From assembly GCA_033558025.1 (NCBI GenBank), contig JAUCEF010000011.1, forward strand, positions 1,922,001-1,986,000: 64,000 nucleotides of DNA, read 5' to 3'. The notes under the pieces were generated by a model, which saw only the letters and a list, made by a program, of their open reading frames with translations, made no database searches and had not been told where the DNA came from. Positions 12,552-22,834 of this stretch are shown piece by piece. A program made the translations under genes and the position numbers. The DNA is from Phytophthora sp. 'mugwort' (Eukaryota > Oomycota > Peronosporomycetes > Peronosporales > Peronosporaceae). Each line of letters opens with the position of its first letter. Position 1 is the stretch's first letter.

Positions 12552-13022
12552 CTTTTCCAGCTCCTGCTGGTCCATATCTTGTTGTTGCTGCTCTTGCAGC
12601 AACTGGCACAACTTATAGCGGGTTCACGATCGGCTCGTGCGGATTTGACGGACCGGCGGAACCAGTGCGAGTCACAGGCTACTTACTCTAATATGTTATA
12701 CTGTCAAGTCAGCAAGACTGTGCGCAATACCGTGTCGATCGGGACTACACGTTCAATACGGGTTTACTGGACTACTGTCGACTCAAGTTTGTTGGCGGTG
12801 ATAATTCTAGGTAGTTACATCAGATCGCTGAGTCTCGTAGAACTTGTACATGTATTAGAGAGAGACTATTAATTAACTTAATAGTGGCTCAACATACATG
12901 TAAATACCTACTGCACGGTGCACATATTAATAGTAATTGGTATGCGTCATGAAAATTCCCAAACGTCTGTAAACAAGAAATGCCATATCCTCCGCATCTT
13001 TGTGATGTGCTCATGTGTCATG
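12552..13022. other. Intergenic, nothing recognised
   Basis: AT-rich stretch between the piggyBac element and a hairpin. The open frames are short and show no motif. Confidence 0.4.
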
Positions 13023-13138
13023 ACGACAGAACGGATCCCAGCCACAGTTGGTTTTCTACATGTAGAATACATTTTCTGTAGAGAATACATTTTCTACATG
13101 TAGAGAATACCAACTGTGACTGGGATCCGTTCTGTCGT
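13023..13138. repeat. 116-bp hairpin (MITE-like inverted repeat)
   Basis: Two arms of 29 bp, 13023-13051 (ACGACAGAACGGATCCCAGC…) and 13110-13138, are reverse complements with a single mismatch. The 58-bp loop itself carries CTACATGTAG twice. The whole sequence can fold into one long hairpin, and it lies just upstream of the S33 peptidase promoter. Confidence 0.8.
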
Positions 13139-13171
13139 AACTCCCGCTGAGTAGGAGCACTGTCGATCGGC

Positions 13172-13187
13172 CCATTTCTGAATTTCC
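13172..13187 (+). promoter_or_regulatory. Oomycete initiator-like element of the S33 peptidase relic
   Basis: CCATTTCTGAATTTCC closely fits the oomycete initiator pattern YCATTYYNCAWTTT. It lies about 70 bp ahead of the likely start codon at 13255. Its survival suggests the gene was lost recently. Confidence 0.4.
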
Positions 13188-13219
13188 TGACATCAACCAA
13201 CATCCAAGTCCCTGACTCT

Positions 13220-13243
13220 CCCCCCCCCCCCCCCCCCCCCCCC
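13220..13243. repeat. 24-base poly-C tract
   Basis: An uninterrupted run of 24 C residues sits 11 bases before the ATG at 13255, inside the predicted leader of the decayed peptidase gene. Such a tract is slippage-prone and its length may be a sequencing or assembly artefact. Confidence 0.9.
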
Positions 13244-13254
13244 GCCAGATTAAA

Positions 13255-15054
13255 ATGCGGCCATATCGCTTCGTGGCACTCGCTATGGTTACTGCTGCTC
13301 ACGTTTCAGCGCACCTAATGCTACTTCCAATAGCGACCTGAATGGCAGGTACCCCTGCTATGATTATACCTTTGCTGATGAGGGATCCTCGCCAGGACAA
13401 GACGCAGAGTGCGCTGTGTACGTCGCGCCTCTTTGCTATCCTGAAATTTGTGAGACTCCCGACCACGTGGAGTCGAGCAACGTCGACATTTTTGTGAAGC
13501 GTTTGTTAGCCACGAGAGGTAACACCAAGACAGCGTCGTACGTCTGGTTGCTTCAGGGTGGTCCTGGCTATTCATCGACTGCAAGTAAGTTTCTCTAAAT
13601 AATATCCCAATAATTGTTTTCCCATTTCGATCATTAACCTTGTGTGTGTCTTGTCAGTGGAGAGTGATATGGTCAACTTGCAACAACAACTGGAAGGGGC
13701 CGTGAACGTACACTATGGACCATCGCGGTACTCGCAGCACACAGTTTAACTGCGTGGCAGCGCAGGCGACCACCTCGGGTACCCCCTGGGGGGACGACCT
13801 GATTGCGGCTGAGGTGCCCACGTGCGCTCGAGACCTCCAATTTAAATACGGCGGTGTCTTTGCGGCATTCTCCGTGACGAGCGCCGCAACGGACGTGACA
13901 ACTTTCATTTCCAAGTACACCAATGGGGCCAATACTATTGTCTACGGCGTCAGCTACGGCACAATGTTGGTAGAGCGACTGCTCCACTTGGCTCCGCCTG
14001 AGGTGACGGGGTACGTCCTAGACAGCGTCGTTACTTCCTCGGGTGCTGAGGCCGTGTATTATTCCGACTGGGATAAAATTTTGGCGAAATAGGAGACGCT
14101 TCTTTCTCTCTTTGTGACGAAGACAAGGAATGTAACACACATTTCGCTTCCAAGAAACTTAATGACACCGTCCAAGACGTAATCAATTCGTTCGACAAAA
14201 GTCCGAATTCGACCTGTGCCGCACTGATCAGCCACGTGCAGTCAAAATGACTCGATGGACGCCCATCGTCTTCTCTTCGATTTAGCCTGGATACACTTCT
14301 CAAGGATACTTCCATGCGAACGCTGATCCCTCCGCTCGTGTATCGTCTCACTCGTTGTGCTTCAAAGGATATTACCGTACTGAAGAAATTCGTCACAACT
14401 TTAAACTCGAATATTCTCGATGGCACCAGCGAAGACGAAGCGAATGTATTCAATGTGCTCTTTTACCTGATTGTGTTTTCCGAAATGTGGGAGATCTCTA
14501 CGCCCTCCAAGGCAGATATGAAGGCACGCTTCCTCAACGCCAAAGTGTCGGACGATCCGACGTATCCAATGGACCCAGTCTACTGCGCGTTCACCAAGGA
14601 GAAGTCTGCATCTTGTGCCCAGTTCAGTGTCAGTAACTATGACGCCGGCCCCCTCATATACGAGCGCGACCAGTACTGGAACAGAAGTGCGACGATACCG
14701 AGTCACGCACGCTAGCGTCCTGCTACTCAGTGGGAAACTGGACCCCCAGGCTCACCACAAATACGCCGAAGCGCTTGTAAGAGCGTTGAACGGGAATAAC
14801 AAGGAGCTGATCAGCTTTGACTAGGCCTCGCACGGCATCACTGCGTCCACGCAGATGGTTGCCGGCAATCCTAGCAGCGCGACGTGTGGGAGGATGTTGC
14901 TGGTGTCCTACGTGAAGAATGGAGGAAACTTGGAGAAAATGGACAAGTCATGCGTCGCCCAGATGCCCGGATTCGACCTGACGGTCCCAGACGCTTATCT
15001 CCACGGTCTCCTGGGCACCGACGATGCCTACGACGGCGTCTACAAGGCAAGTTG
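13255..15054 (+). pseudogene. Secreted S33-family serine peptidase (TAP-like), pseudogene
   Basis: This was an alpha/beta-hydrolase-fold serine peptidase of the S33, tripeptidyl-aminopeptidase-like type, probably exported. It starts with a signal-peptide-like segment (MRPYRFVALAMVTAAHVSA). After a frameshift come a cysteine-rich stretch, the oxyanion motif LQGGPGYSS, a GT-AG intron at 13585-13657, the MDHRGTRST block (normally DHRGTGRS), and the nucleophile elbow GVSYGT near 13951-13968. A TAP-like C-terminal domain follows (SVLLLSGKLDPQ near 14714, then ASHGIT with the catalytic-His position). Lesions include the frameshift after the signal peptide, another before MDHRG, a TAG at about 14089 (AK*ETL), a TGA near 14248, a break near 14713, and a TAG just before ASHGIT. 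No full enzyme can be made. The blocks remain close to family consensus, so decay looks recent. Confidence 0.85.
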
Positions 15055-15128
15055 AAGTTGAACGTCATTGTAGTGAGGGAATGAAGTGACTAGTGCGATC
15101 TTTTGTGTGTCATTGTGACTGTCTGGCC

Positions 15129-16138
15129 ATGCTGGCGCTTCCTCGCTGGGCATTGCGTTGTCTGCTGCTGTGTTTCATTACGGTGGCAATCGACGACTAC
15201 AGCCGCGTTGCCGTTGCCGCCATCGCGCCTCGATCGTATTTTTCCAATGTCCGCACCCCCCAGGCCCCGAACGATCCTGTTATCGCCCAGGCTGCCAATG
15301 TATGAACTGCAATGAATACAATGTTATATGTTGATTAATATCTCTTACGATGATACTGTTTGAGTTGCTGTAGTTTGCAGTGAACCAGCTCCGAGCGTTG
15401 TCGGACTCGGGCATTTACACGACATTGTCCCTTGCCGAGATCCGCGCAGCAGCGACAGAGGTCCGTACGTCCTTGTCAAGAGAAATGTGCTTATATTAAG
15501 ATCGAGGGCTAACGAAATGTGGGTCTTAACCGGTATGCTGTGCATTGTTTTGGTAGCTTGGAGATTTCCACTATGTGATCCACTTGCAGGTAGGCTTGGC
15601 GTCGCCCTATTTCCGCAGCAAACGGGAGGTGGAGGACTTTGAAGTGATGGTATTGGAGAGCAAACCACGGGTAGAGGAGCGTGCAAGCGGCAAGTTTAAT
15701 GCTACGCGTAGCGTTGCTATTGATGAGTTTCCCGAGATGGATCAAGACGCTATCGAGACGTTTTGGGTCCAGATGGTGGAAGAGAGACGTCAACGTCGTC
15801 GCGAGCTGTTTGACGCGTGGGAGCGTGACGGAGAACTTGAGAACGAGATTAGCAAGGGATCTAGTGTCCAGGATGCTACACGTAGCCTAGCAAATACCAT
15901 CGAACAACCGGTGAAAACTTCAGTTGAGAAGGTGACGAAGACACTGACTATTGATGAGCTCCAGATCATGCCAACAAAGCAGCTTCGACAGCTGCTCACC
16001 ACGCCCGAAAGCACTGCACCGCTCCGCGCAGCCATCTCAGCCATCCTCGACGAACGACTCGCTCTACTTGAGCAGCGGGAAGAAGCCGTGTACATGCAGA
16101 ATAATCAGCAGTTGAACCTCAATCGTGATGAACTTTAA
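15129..16138 (+). CDS. Signal-anchored protein with cystatin-like domain
   Basis: Three exons are predicted: 15129-15299, 15374-15460 and 15557-16138, all joined in phase 0 and giving 279 residues. The first ATG in this frame is followed by basic residues and a hydrophobic run (LPRWALRCLLLCFITVAI), which reads as a signal peptide or anchor. Residues about 50-110 (AANFAVNQLRALSDSGIY, then LGDFHYVIHLQVGLASPYF) resemble a cystatin/monellin-like fold found in many oomycete conserved proteins; this is an inference from pattern. The C-terminal half is charged and helical (ETFWVQMVEERRQRRRELF) and glutamine-rich at its end. The function is unknown: it could be a protease inhibitor relative or a lumenal structural domain. 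It lies just downstream of the dead peptidase and converges on the helicase gene. I see no breaks. Confidence 0.7.
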
Positions 16139-16218
16139 CGTGCACAAGGTACCAGATGTAGCAGATGTATTGAAGCTTTAAACCAAATGACAACGGCAAA
16201 GCGAGGATCCTGTCCAAC

Positions 16219-17667
16219 CTAGATGAGATCTGCCACATTCATGGGCATCTCGTCGATCTGCGTGCTATAGTACTGTTCAATATCGCGCAGGATGCGGATG
16301 TCGTCGTCCTTAACGAAGTTGATAGCCACACCCTTGCGTCCGAAGCGACCAGAACGACCAATGCGGTGGATGTATAGCTCGCGGTTATTGGGCAGGTCGT
16401 AGCAGATAACCAACGACACTTGCTGCACGTCAAGACCGCGACCCCACACGTCTGTAGTGATGAGCACACGCGAACCACCCGAGCGAAACTCCTGCATGAT
16501 AGCGTCGCGCTCCTTCTGCGGCATATCGCCGTGCATAGCGGACACTGTGAAGTTAGCTTCGCGCATCTTGGACGTCAGCCAATCCACCTTCCGCTTCGTG
16601 TTGCAAAAGATCACGGCCTGCGTGATCGTCAACGTGTCGTACAGATCACAAAGCGTGTCGAACTTCCACTCCTCCTTCTCGACAGCCACAAAGAACTGCT
16701 TGATACCCTCCAGCGTCAGCTCATCACGTTTCACCAGCACTTTCACGGGTTCGTTCATGAACTTGCGCGTCAAGTCCAGCACCTCCTGTGGCATGGTAGC
16801 CGACACTAGCAGCACCTGCGTCGACGGCGGTAGATAGCGGTAGATGTCGTAAATCTGTTCCTTAAAGCCCTTGTTCAGCATCTCGTCTGCCTCGTCAATA
16901 ACCAGCATCTTGATGTTGCGTGTGCGTAGATTACGACGACGAATCATGTCGAATATCCGGCCGGGCGTTCCAGAGACCACCTGGACGCCAAAGTCGAGAC
17001 GACGGATATCCTCGCCCACACTTTTCCCACCAATGCATGCGTGGCACTGGACGTTCATAAAGTCTCCTAGAGCCAGTACGACTTTCTGCGTCTGCTCAGC
17101 CAGCTCACGAGTGGGTGAGATCACGAGTGCCTGTGTCTCATTGCTGGACGTATCCAGCGACTGCAGGATGGAGATGGAGAAGACGGCTGTCTTGCCCGTT
17201 CCCGACTGCGACTGGGCGATGAGATCGCGACCTTGGATGGCCGGCTTAATGGCACGTTGCTGGATGGCTGAGGGCTTCTCGAAACCTGTTAGAACGCAGC
17301 ACTTTTCGCGTTAATACACTGGTCCCAGTATGTACCGCGCTCTGTGGGCGACACAGAGCGGTCTAAAGCGTGAACAGTGCTCGATCGCAAAGAGGAAACT
17401 CGTACCGTACGAGTAGACGCCTCGCAGCAAATCCTCCTTTAGCCCCATGGCCTCAAACGTGGAAAAGACTGTGATGTCCTTGGAGGTCGTGAACTCCACT
17501 GTTTCTCCTTCATCTTCATCCACGAGACGCGTGCCTAGAGGGGAGAGGAGAATCAATCGATGGAGCATAAAGTCAGCTACACGTTTATCGGGGATAGAAT
17601 GCGTGGTGGAGGCGGGCAGTAGACACAGAGAGGCAAACGTACGTCGCTTGGTATCCTCGCGCGGCAT
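16219..17667 (-). CDS. EIF4A3: DEAD-box ATP-dependent RNA helicase, eIF4A-III type
   Basis: This is an ATP-dependent RNA helicase of the eIF4A-III group, the RNA clamp of the exon-junction complex in the nucleus. Exons on the minus strand are 17667-17643, 17534-17406 and 17285-16219, giving 406 residues, the usual family length. The N-terminus MPREDTKRR joins to TRLVDEDEG, and the diagnostic VEFTTSKDI block follows. Motifs in order are [11 protein letters not shown] (Q motif), SQSGTGKT (Walker A), PTRELA, GG, TPGRI, DEAD in [13 protein letters not shown], and [13 protein letters not shown] (motif VI). It ends MPMNVADLI, as in eIF4A-III rather than eIF4A-I. One oddity is motif V, which reads [11 protein letters not shown] where the usual text is VWARGLDV. 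The tail lies 80 bp from the convergent cystatin-like gene. Confidence 0.93.
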
Positions 17668-18403
17668 TCTCCCAAATTGTCTTGAATTGTGGCCCAACCA
17701 CTGAAGTGTTTCTAACGTTTCTAACTGGTATTGGTGGCAATACTACTATTTCTTAGTGATATTTGGAAGTACTACTGAGCTAAAAACGCCGTCGTAGACC
17801 ATCCGTGCCCAAAGTGCTCTATTCCGGTGTGGTCCGGTTGAACGCTGGCACTCCGCACTCGATGTGTTCAACGGTTGACCTCCGGCGAATTTGTTCTTGA
17901 ATTTGTTTCGATTTTGCGCTTGCCAACGATGAAAATCTAGCGCATGGTACCTTGATCTCCGCGTCTGGATGTAAACCAAATAATGGCAAGACGAGACCTC
18001 GCTTTCATCGGTCATCTCGGTGATCTGAACATTCGAGTAGGCTGCCTGCATCTGCAATCCGCAGTGGGAGCAACAGTTCGACGTGGATGGGTGTCGATTT
18101 GACAGCAAATAATTGTGACCGAATCCGTCTTGCAGCAACTTGCGCAAGAAATAATGCTGGCCAAATCTGATAATTCTAAATGCGCTGACAAAGCAAGTAT
18201 TTGATATTTACTCGAACGCGTTTGCAGAAGGAAAAGTCTAATTCATAACCTCATCGAAATGATTATCACTAAATACGCACTATAGGACGTCGAGGTACTC
18301 AGATTGTTCGGCCGTTTTACTTCAAAGTACCAGTTCTAGACACTAGCAATCTAAAAAAAGGCGCGTTACCTCTGATTACTTTTGTTTAATTATCCAGCTT
18401 AAA
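17668..18403. other. Intergenic stretch with one weak minus-strand frame
   Basis: This is the spacer between the helicase start and the MATE stop codon. A minus-strand frame ends at 17746 and stays open to about 18150 with no ATG start. Its text (NCCSHCGLQMQAAYSN) includes a CxxC pair but no known domain. It may be an old exon or chance, and I do not call a gene. Confidence 0.35.
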
Positions 18404-20019
18404 CTATAGGCTCGTGCGTGAAATCGCTTCGTCTGCGAGTTTCTCCCAATTCCAGCAGCAAACCACGAGTCCTGTCAAGCCAGTAACAGCCAGAACATCA
18501 CCCAATCCCGTCCCAAACCATAGTCCTTCTACGCCAAGACCACCGTGAAACGCTAGATACGCACCAACAGGAATACCGACGCCATAGTACGCTAAGGCAT
18601 TAATAATAGCAGCAGACGTTTGCTTGCCAGCACCTCGAAAAACGCCTTGGGTCGCACAATTCAGGCCATCTGTGACTGTAAATGGGGACCAGATAGCCAT
18701 CACTTTGGACGCAAGCTCAGCGCTATCTCCAGCGGCGAGGAATAAATGTGGGATATTCCCGCTAAATACGTAAATCAGCATGGCAAAGCTCGACGCCACA
18801 ACAAACGTGATCCGTAAAACGACTGTCCGTGCGAGTCTCGCCTGCTTGGGCAAGCCAGCCCCGAGGCAGTTCCCAACACGAATATTTGCTGCGACCGAGA
18901 GTCCCGAAAACGTCGTGTACACTAGCAGATTGGTGTTGACCAATACTGAGTGAGCTGCAACAGCTACGACGCTCTCTGGCAGCAAGCCGGATAGGATCGA
19001 AAGTGTCTCCAGCCCCCACATTTCCATTGCGTTCATCAGCATACCGGGGATTCCGAGCCGCAAGAAAATACCGAGATATCTTGAGGCAGCCTTCAAGTCC
19101 CAGGGAGATACCCACCACTGTCTCAAGTGATGCGGTCGCCACATAAAGTATGGTACCAACAACAGTGGGAGAACCGTATTCCCTGCGCTTCTTCCAATAG
19201 CAATGCCATTAAATCCTACCGAAGTGTGGTAAGCCAGTCCGTAGCCGACAGTGATGTTCGTCAAGTTGCTGATCACCGCGATTATTACGAGCGGAGTCAA
19301 AATGTTCTGCGCTTGTAAGGCCTTGCGCGTGAGCTCATACACGTAGAGGAATGGTATACCCGGAAGCATCCATCTTGAAAAATGTGCTGCTAAACGTGCC
19401 ACTTCTTCGTCTTGACCGAGCCATTTTAACACACTTTCGGCATGCCAGCTCGTTGCCACTACTAAGACGAGATTGGCGCTCAGCACAATAACTCCAGTCT
19501 GGTAGTACACCCCGATTTTGTCACAACGTTTTGCTCCGTATGCCTGTGAGCAGAGTGTATCGAGGGCCGATGTGAGGCCTAGCCCAATTGCAGTCGACGA
19601 CATCGTCAGCAGCTACGCGCATTTGCAATTAAAAAATTCAAAAAATGTACTTAGAACCAGCAGATTATCACTTCCGAGCAGTATCATAAAAATCCAAACC
19701 ATGAGTGAAAAGGTCGCAGCGTTAACGTAGTGCAGTGAGTAAGGTGAGTTCATATTGCCTGCAAGAACGATCGACATGAATCCCGGGAAAAAGTCAAAGA
19801 ATGTCGTCACCATCTGTACCAAACCGACAAATAAAGTCTGTAAGTCGTCCAGTATCAGATCACTAAAGCTAGTGGACGCACCACAGGCGCAACAAGCCCG
19901 AGCACGACTCCGATCTCCCCCGCTGTGTCCGATAGTGGCTCCTTGGGACGTGCACGTTTATATGGGAGAAGGGTGACCTCCGCACTCGGTGAGAATGGAG
20001 GATCTGGAGCAGACACCAT
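18404..20019 (-). CDS. MATE-family multidrug/metabolite efflux transporter
   Basis: This is a multi-antimicrobial-extrusion (MATE) antiporter, a 12-helix membrane protein that exports organic cations or metabolites with H+ or Na+. The predicted exons on the minus strand are 20019-19882, 19837-19700 and 19612-18404, giving 494 residues, the normal length. Exon 1 is a hydrophilic cytosolic tail ending in EIGVVLGLVAPV, exon 2 gives TLFVGLVQMVTTFFDFFPG and SIVLAGNM, and exon 3 carries the family signatures LDTLCSQAYGAKRCDKIG and VGNCLGAGLPKQAR. The first intron would be only 44 nt (GTGCGT…TTACAG), short for an oomycete; the second is 87 nt. If intron 1 is not spliced, exon 1 runs into a TGA. No breaks are seen in the transporter body. 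Substrate cannot be told from sequence. Confidence 0.88.
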
Positions 20020-20322
20020 GCTCTTGTCGAAGCTAGACGCTTAGATCGATGGATCTTGCTGGTCAAGGCCGAATTTATCAAAGTAGAAACTCGGCAACTA
20101 ACTGAATCAGCACCGTACGCTTTTCGCCTGACACATTCGTGAAGGATCGCATAGCAAACGACTGTTCGATTCGAGAGACCATTTGCACCGCACGCGGCCT
20201 TGGAGAACGATCCCGAAAGCCTATCCGAGTGTAGTGTAGCCAGCCCGTTGTACGGCTCGAGTCTCGAAATGTGTAGCGAGCCCTGTAAGCAGGCAAGGGG
20301 CGTCGTGGAAATCTTGAGGCTA

Positions 20323-20496
20323 CTAACGTGTCTTCTTATACAGAAACAAATATACGTGATACATTAGCCCAACGAAAAACATAGCGAAGTAGAAATCTCT
20401 TCTGAGATTTAGCGGTCGGAATCCTGCAATGAAAATGCACCGCGGGTCTTCGTGTCGATGCAATGAAACGCGCCAAGCTATCAGTGTTCCAGCCAT
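20323..20496 (-). CDS. Small hypothetical membrane protein
   Basis: A 57-codon ATG-started frame encodes MAGTLIAWRVSLHR followed later by a single hydrophobic segment (YFAMFFVGLMYHVYLFLY) and a basic end (KKTR). The composition would suit a small mitochondrial or ER membrane subunit. I do not recognise a family, and a short open frame can arise by chance. It lies between the divergent MATE and DHS genes. A second open frame at 20078-20296 shows no motif. Nothing else was seen in 20020-20877. Confidence 0.25.
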   Translation of the reverse strand: MAGTLIAWRVSLHRHEDPRCIFIAGFRPLNLRRDFYFAMFFVGLMYHVYLFLYKKTR

Positions 20497-20877
20497 CTTA
20501 GTGGTTAAACCCCCGTAAACCCAGAGATGAAATTGTCGAGTCAAAGGTTTCATCGATGCACAGATTATCAAACGCTGTTGACATCTAGACTCTACGACAT
20601 GAACATGGGGGTAACGCAGTAACGCACGCAGCTGACGACGAGCCGATGCTGCACGGCTGGCTATGCCTTAAATGCGCAACTCTTCTATGGAGATTAGTCC
20701 ACAAAATACCTTCAATGGTAGTTGCCTCTAAGGGTTTGCAGCCTCAGTTCCAATTTAAAGATCCGTTGCGTCAAGAATCCAAGAGGCGCCCAAGAAGTGA
20801 CGTGCGGTTCGGATTATCCTCCGGCTCTAAGGATTTGTCGTTCGGGTCTTGGATCTTAACGTATTCTAGCATCGAAA

Positions 20878-20893
20878 CTCATTCGCCAAGTTA
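20878..20893 (+). promoter_or_regulatory. Oomycete initiator-like element of DHS
   Basis: CTCATTCGCCAAGTTA matches the oomycete initiator (YCATTYYNCAWTT). It lies only about 15-20 bases ahead of the DHS start codon at 20899, in keeping with the very short leaders of oomycete mRNAs. It supports the choice of that ATG. Confidence 0.5.
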
Positions 20894-20898
20894 CCACG

Positions 20899-22190
20899 AT
20901 GACCCCGACTCCAGCTCAAGCTTCCGAACAGCAAAAGGCGCAGGATATTTTGTTCATGCGCTCGGAGAGCCTGGAAGGCAAGAGCGCTCGAGTCCGAGGG
21001 TACGGCTTATTTGAGACGGGCGTTCAGTGTGAACTTCTTGTGTACCAGTTTCTCATGATCGACCTTGTTCGACGGTACCAGTTATGACTTCAACCAAGGT
21101 GTCAATTACGAGGCACTCATGAAGTCTTTCGTGACAATGGGTTACCAAGGGACCAATCTCGGTGAAGCAATTGAAGAGATTAAACGCATGGTACGAGTTG
21201 GTTCAGTAGTAACGAATTAACTAGTTCATTGCTAAGATTTGTGTGTCTTTCTTTTGGGTTGGCTAGCGTAAGTGGCGACTGAGTGATGATCCAATTTCAC
21301 CAGACGAGCAGGACGAGAGGAAGAAGGACCCGATGTATCGTGCTCGAGTCAAGACCACAATCTTCCTTGGCTACACGTCTAATCTCATTTCAAGTGGCCT
21401 GCGTGAGTCCCTGCGCTTTCTAGCGCAGCACAAGATGGTGGACGTCATCGTGTCGTCTGCCGGTGGCATCGAGGAGGATTTCATCAAGTGTCTCGCCCCG
21501 ACCTACATCGGCGACTTTGCACTCAAAGGCGACAACCTGCGCTCACGTGGTATCAACCGCATTGGCAACTTGCTGGTCCCGAACGACAATTATTGCAAGT
21601 TTGAGGACTGGATCAAACCAATCCTCGACACGATGCTCGAAGAACAGAAAACCAATGGCACGATCTGGTCGCCATCCACAATGATCCACCGCTTGGGCAA
21701 GGAGATTAACCACCCGGATTCCGTCTACTACTGGGCTTACAAGAACAATATCCCCGTCTTCTGCCCGTCCTTGACGGATGGTTCCATCGGCGACATGATT
21801 TACTTCCACTCGTACCGAAACGAAGGCTTTATCCTGGACATTGCGAGTGATGTACGTCGAATGGATGACACGGTCGTTCATGCCGCGGGGAAGACGGGCG
21901 TGATTCTTCTGGGGGGCGGGATGATCAAGCACCATATCTTGAACGCCAACCTCATGCGCAACGGAGCCGACTATGCCGTGTTCGTTAATACCGGCCAAGA
22001 ATTCGACGGGAGTGATGCTGGAGCGCGTCCCGATGAAGCCGTCTCGTGGGGGAAGCTGCGTCTTGAATCAAAGCCTGTCAAGCTCTACGCTGACGCTACG
22101 GTGGTTTTCCCATTCATCATGGCCGAAACCTTTGCTAAGGATTTCCAAGCTAAGCAACAAGGAGAAGTGGAGACCGCCAGGTGTTCGTAG
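20899..22190 (+). CDS. DHS: Deoxyhypusine synthase
   Basis: This enzyme transfers the aminobutyl group of spermidine to a lysine of eIF5A, the first step of hypusine formation (cytosolic, NAD-dependent). Exons are 20899-20999, 21082-21190 and 21267-22190, which splice in frame to 377 residues, as usual for the family. Visible signatures are [60 protein letters not shown], and [20 protein letters not shown], in which the lysine of IKHH is the catalytic residue. [22 protein letters not shown] is followed by the C-terminal [15 protein letters not shown]. All key blocks are present and no breaks are seen. The ATG is fixed by the initiator immediately upstream. Confidence 0.95.
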
Positions 22191-22834
22191 GACGGACACA
22201 ATATCCGAATGTGGCGTGGACGGAGCTCGAGAGCGCACGTGTAGCGCTGATAACAAGGTCTAGTGATAAACTAAGCATTTGGCAATGTCAGTCCTCCAGC
22301 CATTGGCGACAAAGATTGACCATTGATACGCCAGTTAATACACTACCGCTAACACTTTGTCGGAACGGTGGCAATTCGACGGAAAATGGCGGTGTGTGGT
22401 GCGCTTCAACTTCTTTTAGGGAAATTCTAAAGGGGGATTCGAATCGAAAAATATTTGCAAAGGGGGACTCGATAATTAGGCTGCCGATAAGAACTCTAAA
22501 AGCTACTTCTAGAAGTAGATTTTTTACAAAGCCTCCAAGCGTCATCGCTGGGCGGCAGACACCTGCATTTGACCAACAGCCCCGTAAACGGAGAATCCGT
22601 TCTCGTGGTGAGCCTACCCGGATTACAAGTGCGGCAAGTGCGACATCCCAGACTGTCACACAACAAGGCATCATGTACTGGCCGAACACACAAGGAAGCA
22701 TTAGGAGGAGGACCACTTCGATTTATACGCATCGCTTCGTTTATCATGCATAGCACTCTCATTTGCTCCGTCATCTCAGGCAACGCTGATGACCTTCGCA
22801 CTGGCGGGTCTTGCTTCCTCATGGTTTTGCTTCC
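22191..22834. other. Non-coding stretch with a short tandem repeat
   Basis: No supported gene. A plus-strand frame near 22615-22700 reads like a broken zinc-binding segment (YKCGKCDIPDCHTTRHHVL), but stops surround it. At 22811-22855 the 16-bp unit TTGCTTCCTCATGGTT is repeated about 2.8 times, exactly where the neighbouring PPDK fragment loses its reading frame. Confidence 0.4.

Noticed and set aside
15790..16095. Open minus-strand frame of 101 codons rich in serine
   Set aside because: It is the antisense of the well-formed exon 3 of the cystatin-like gene and shows no motif.
16420..17314. Three long plus-strand frames across the helicase gene
   Set aside because: They are shadows of the eIF4A-III coding sequence on the opposite strand.
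21543..21998. 151-codon minus-strand frame
   Set aside because: It is antisense to the deoxyhypusine synthase catalytic region, which has the family motifs.
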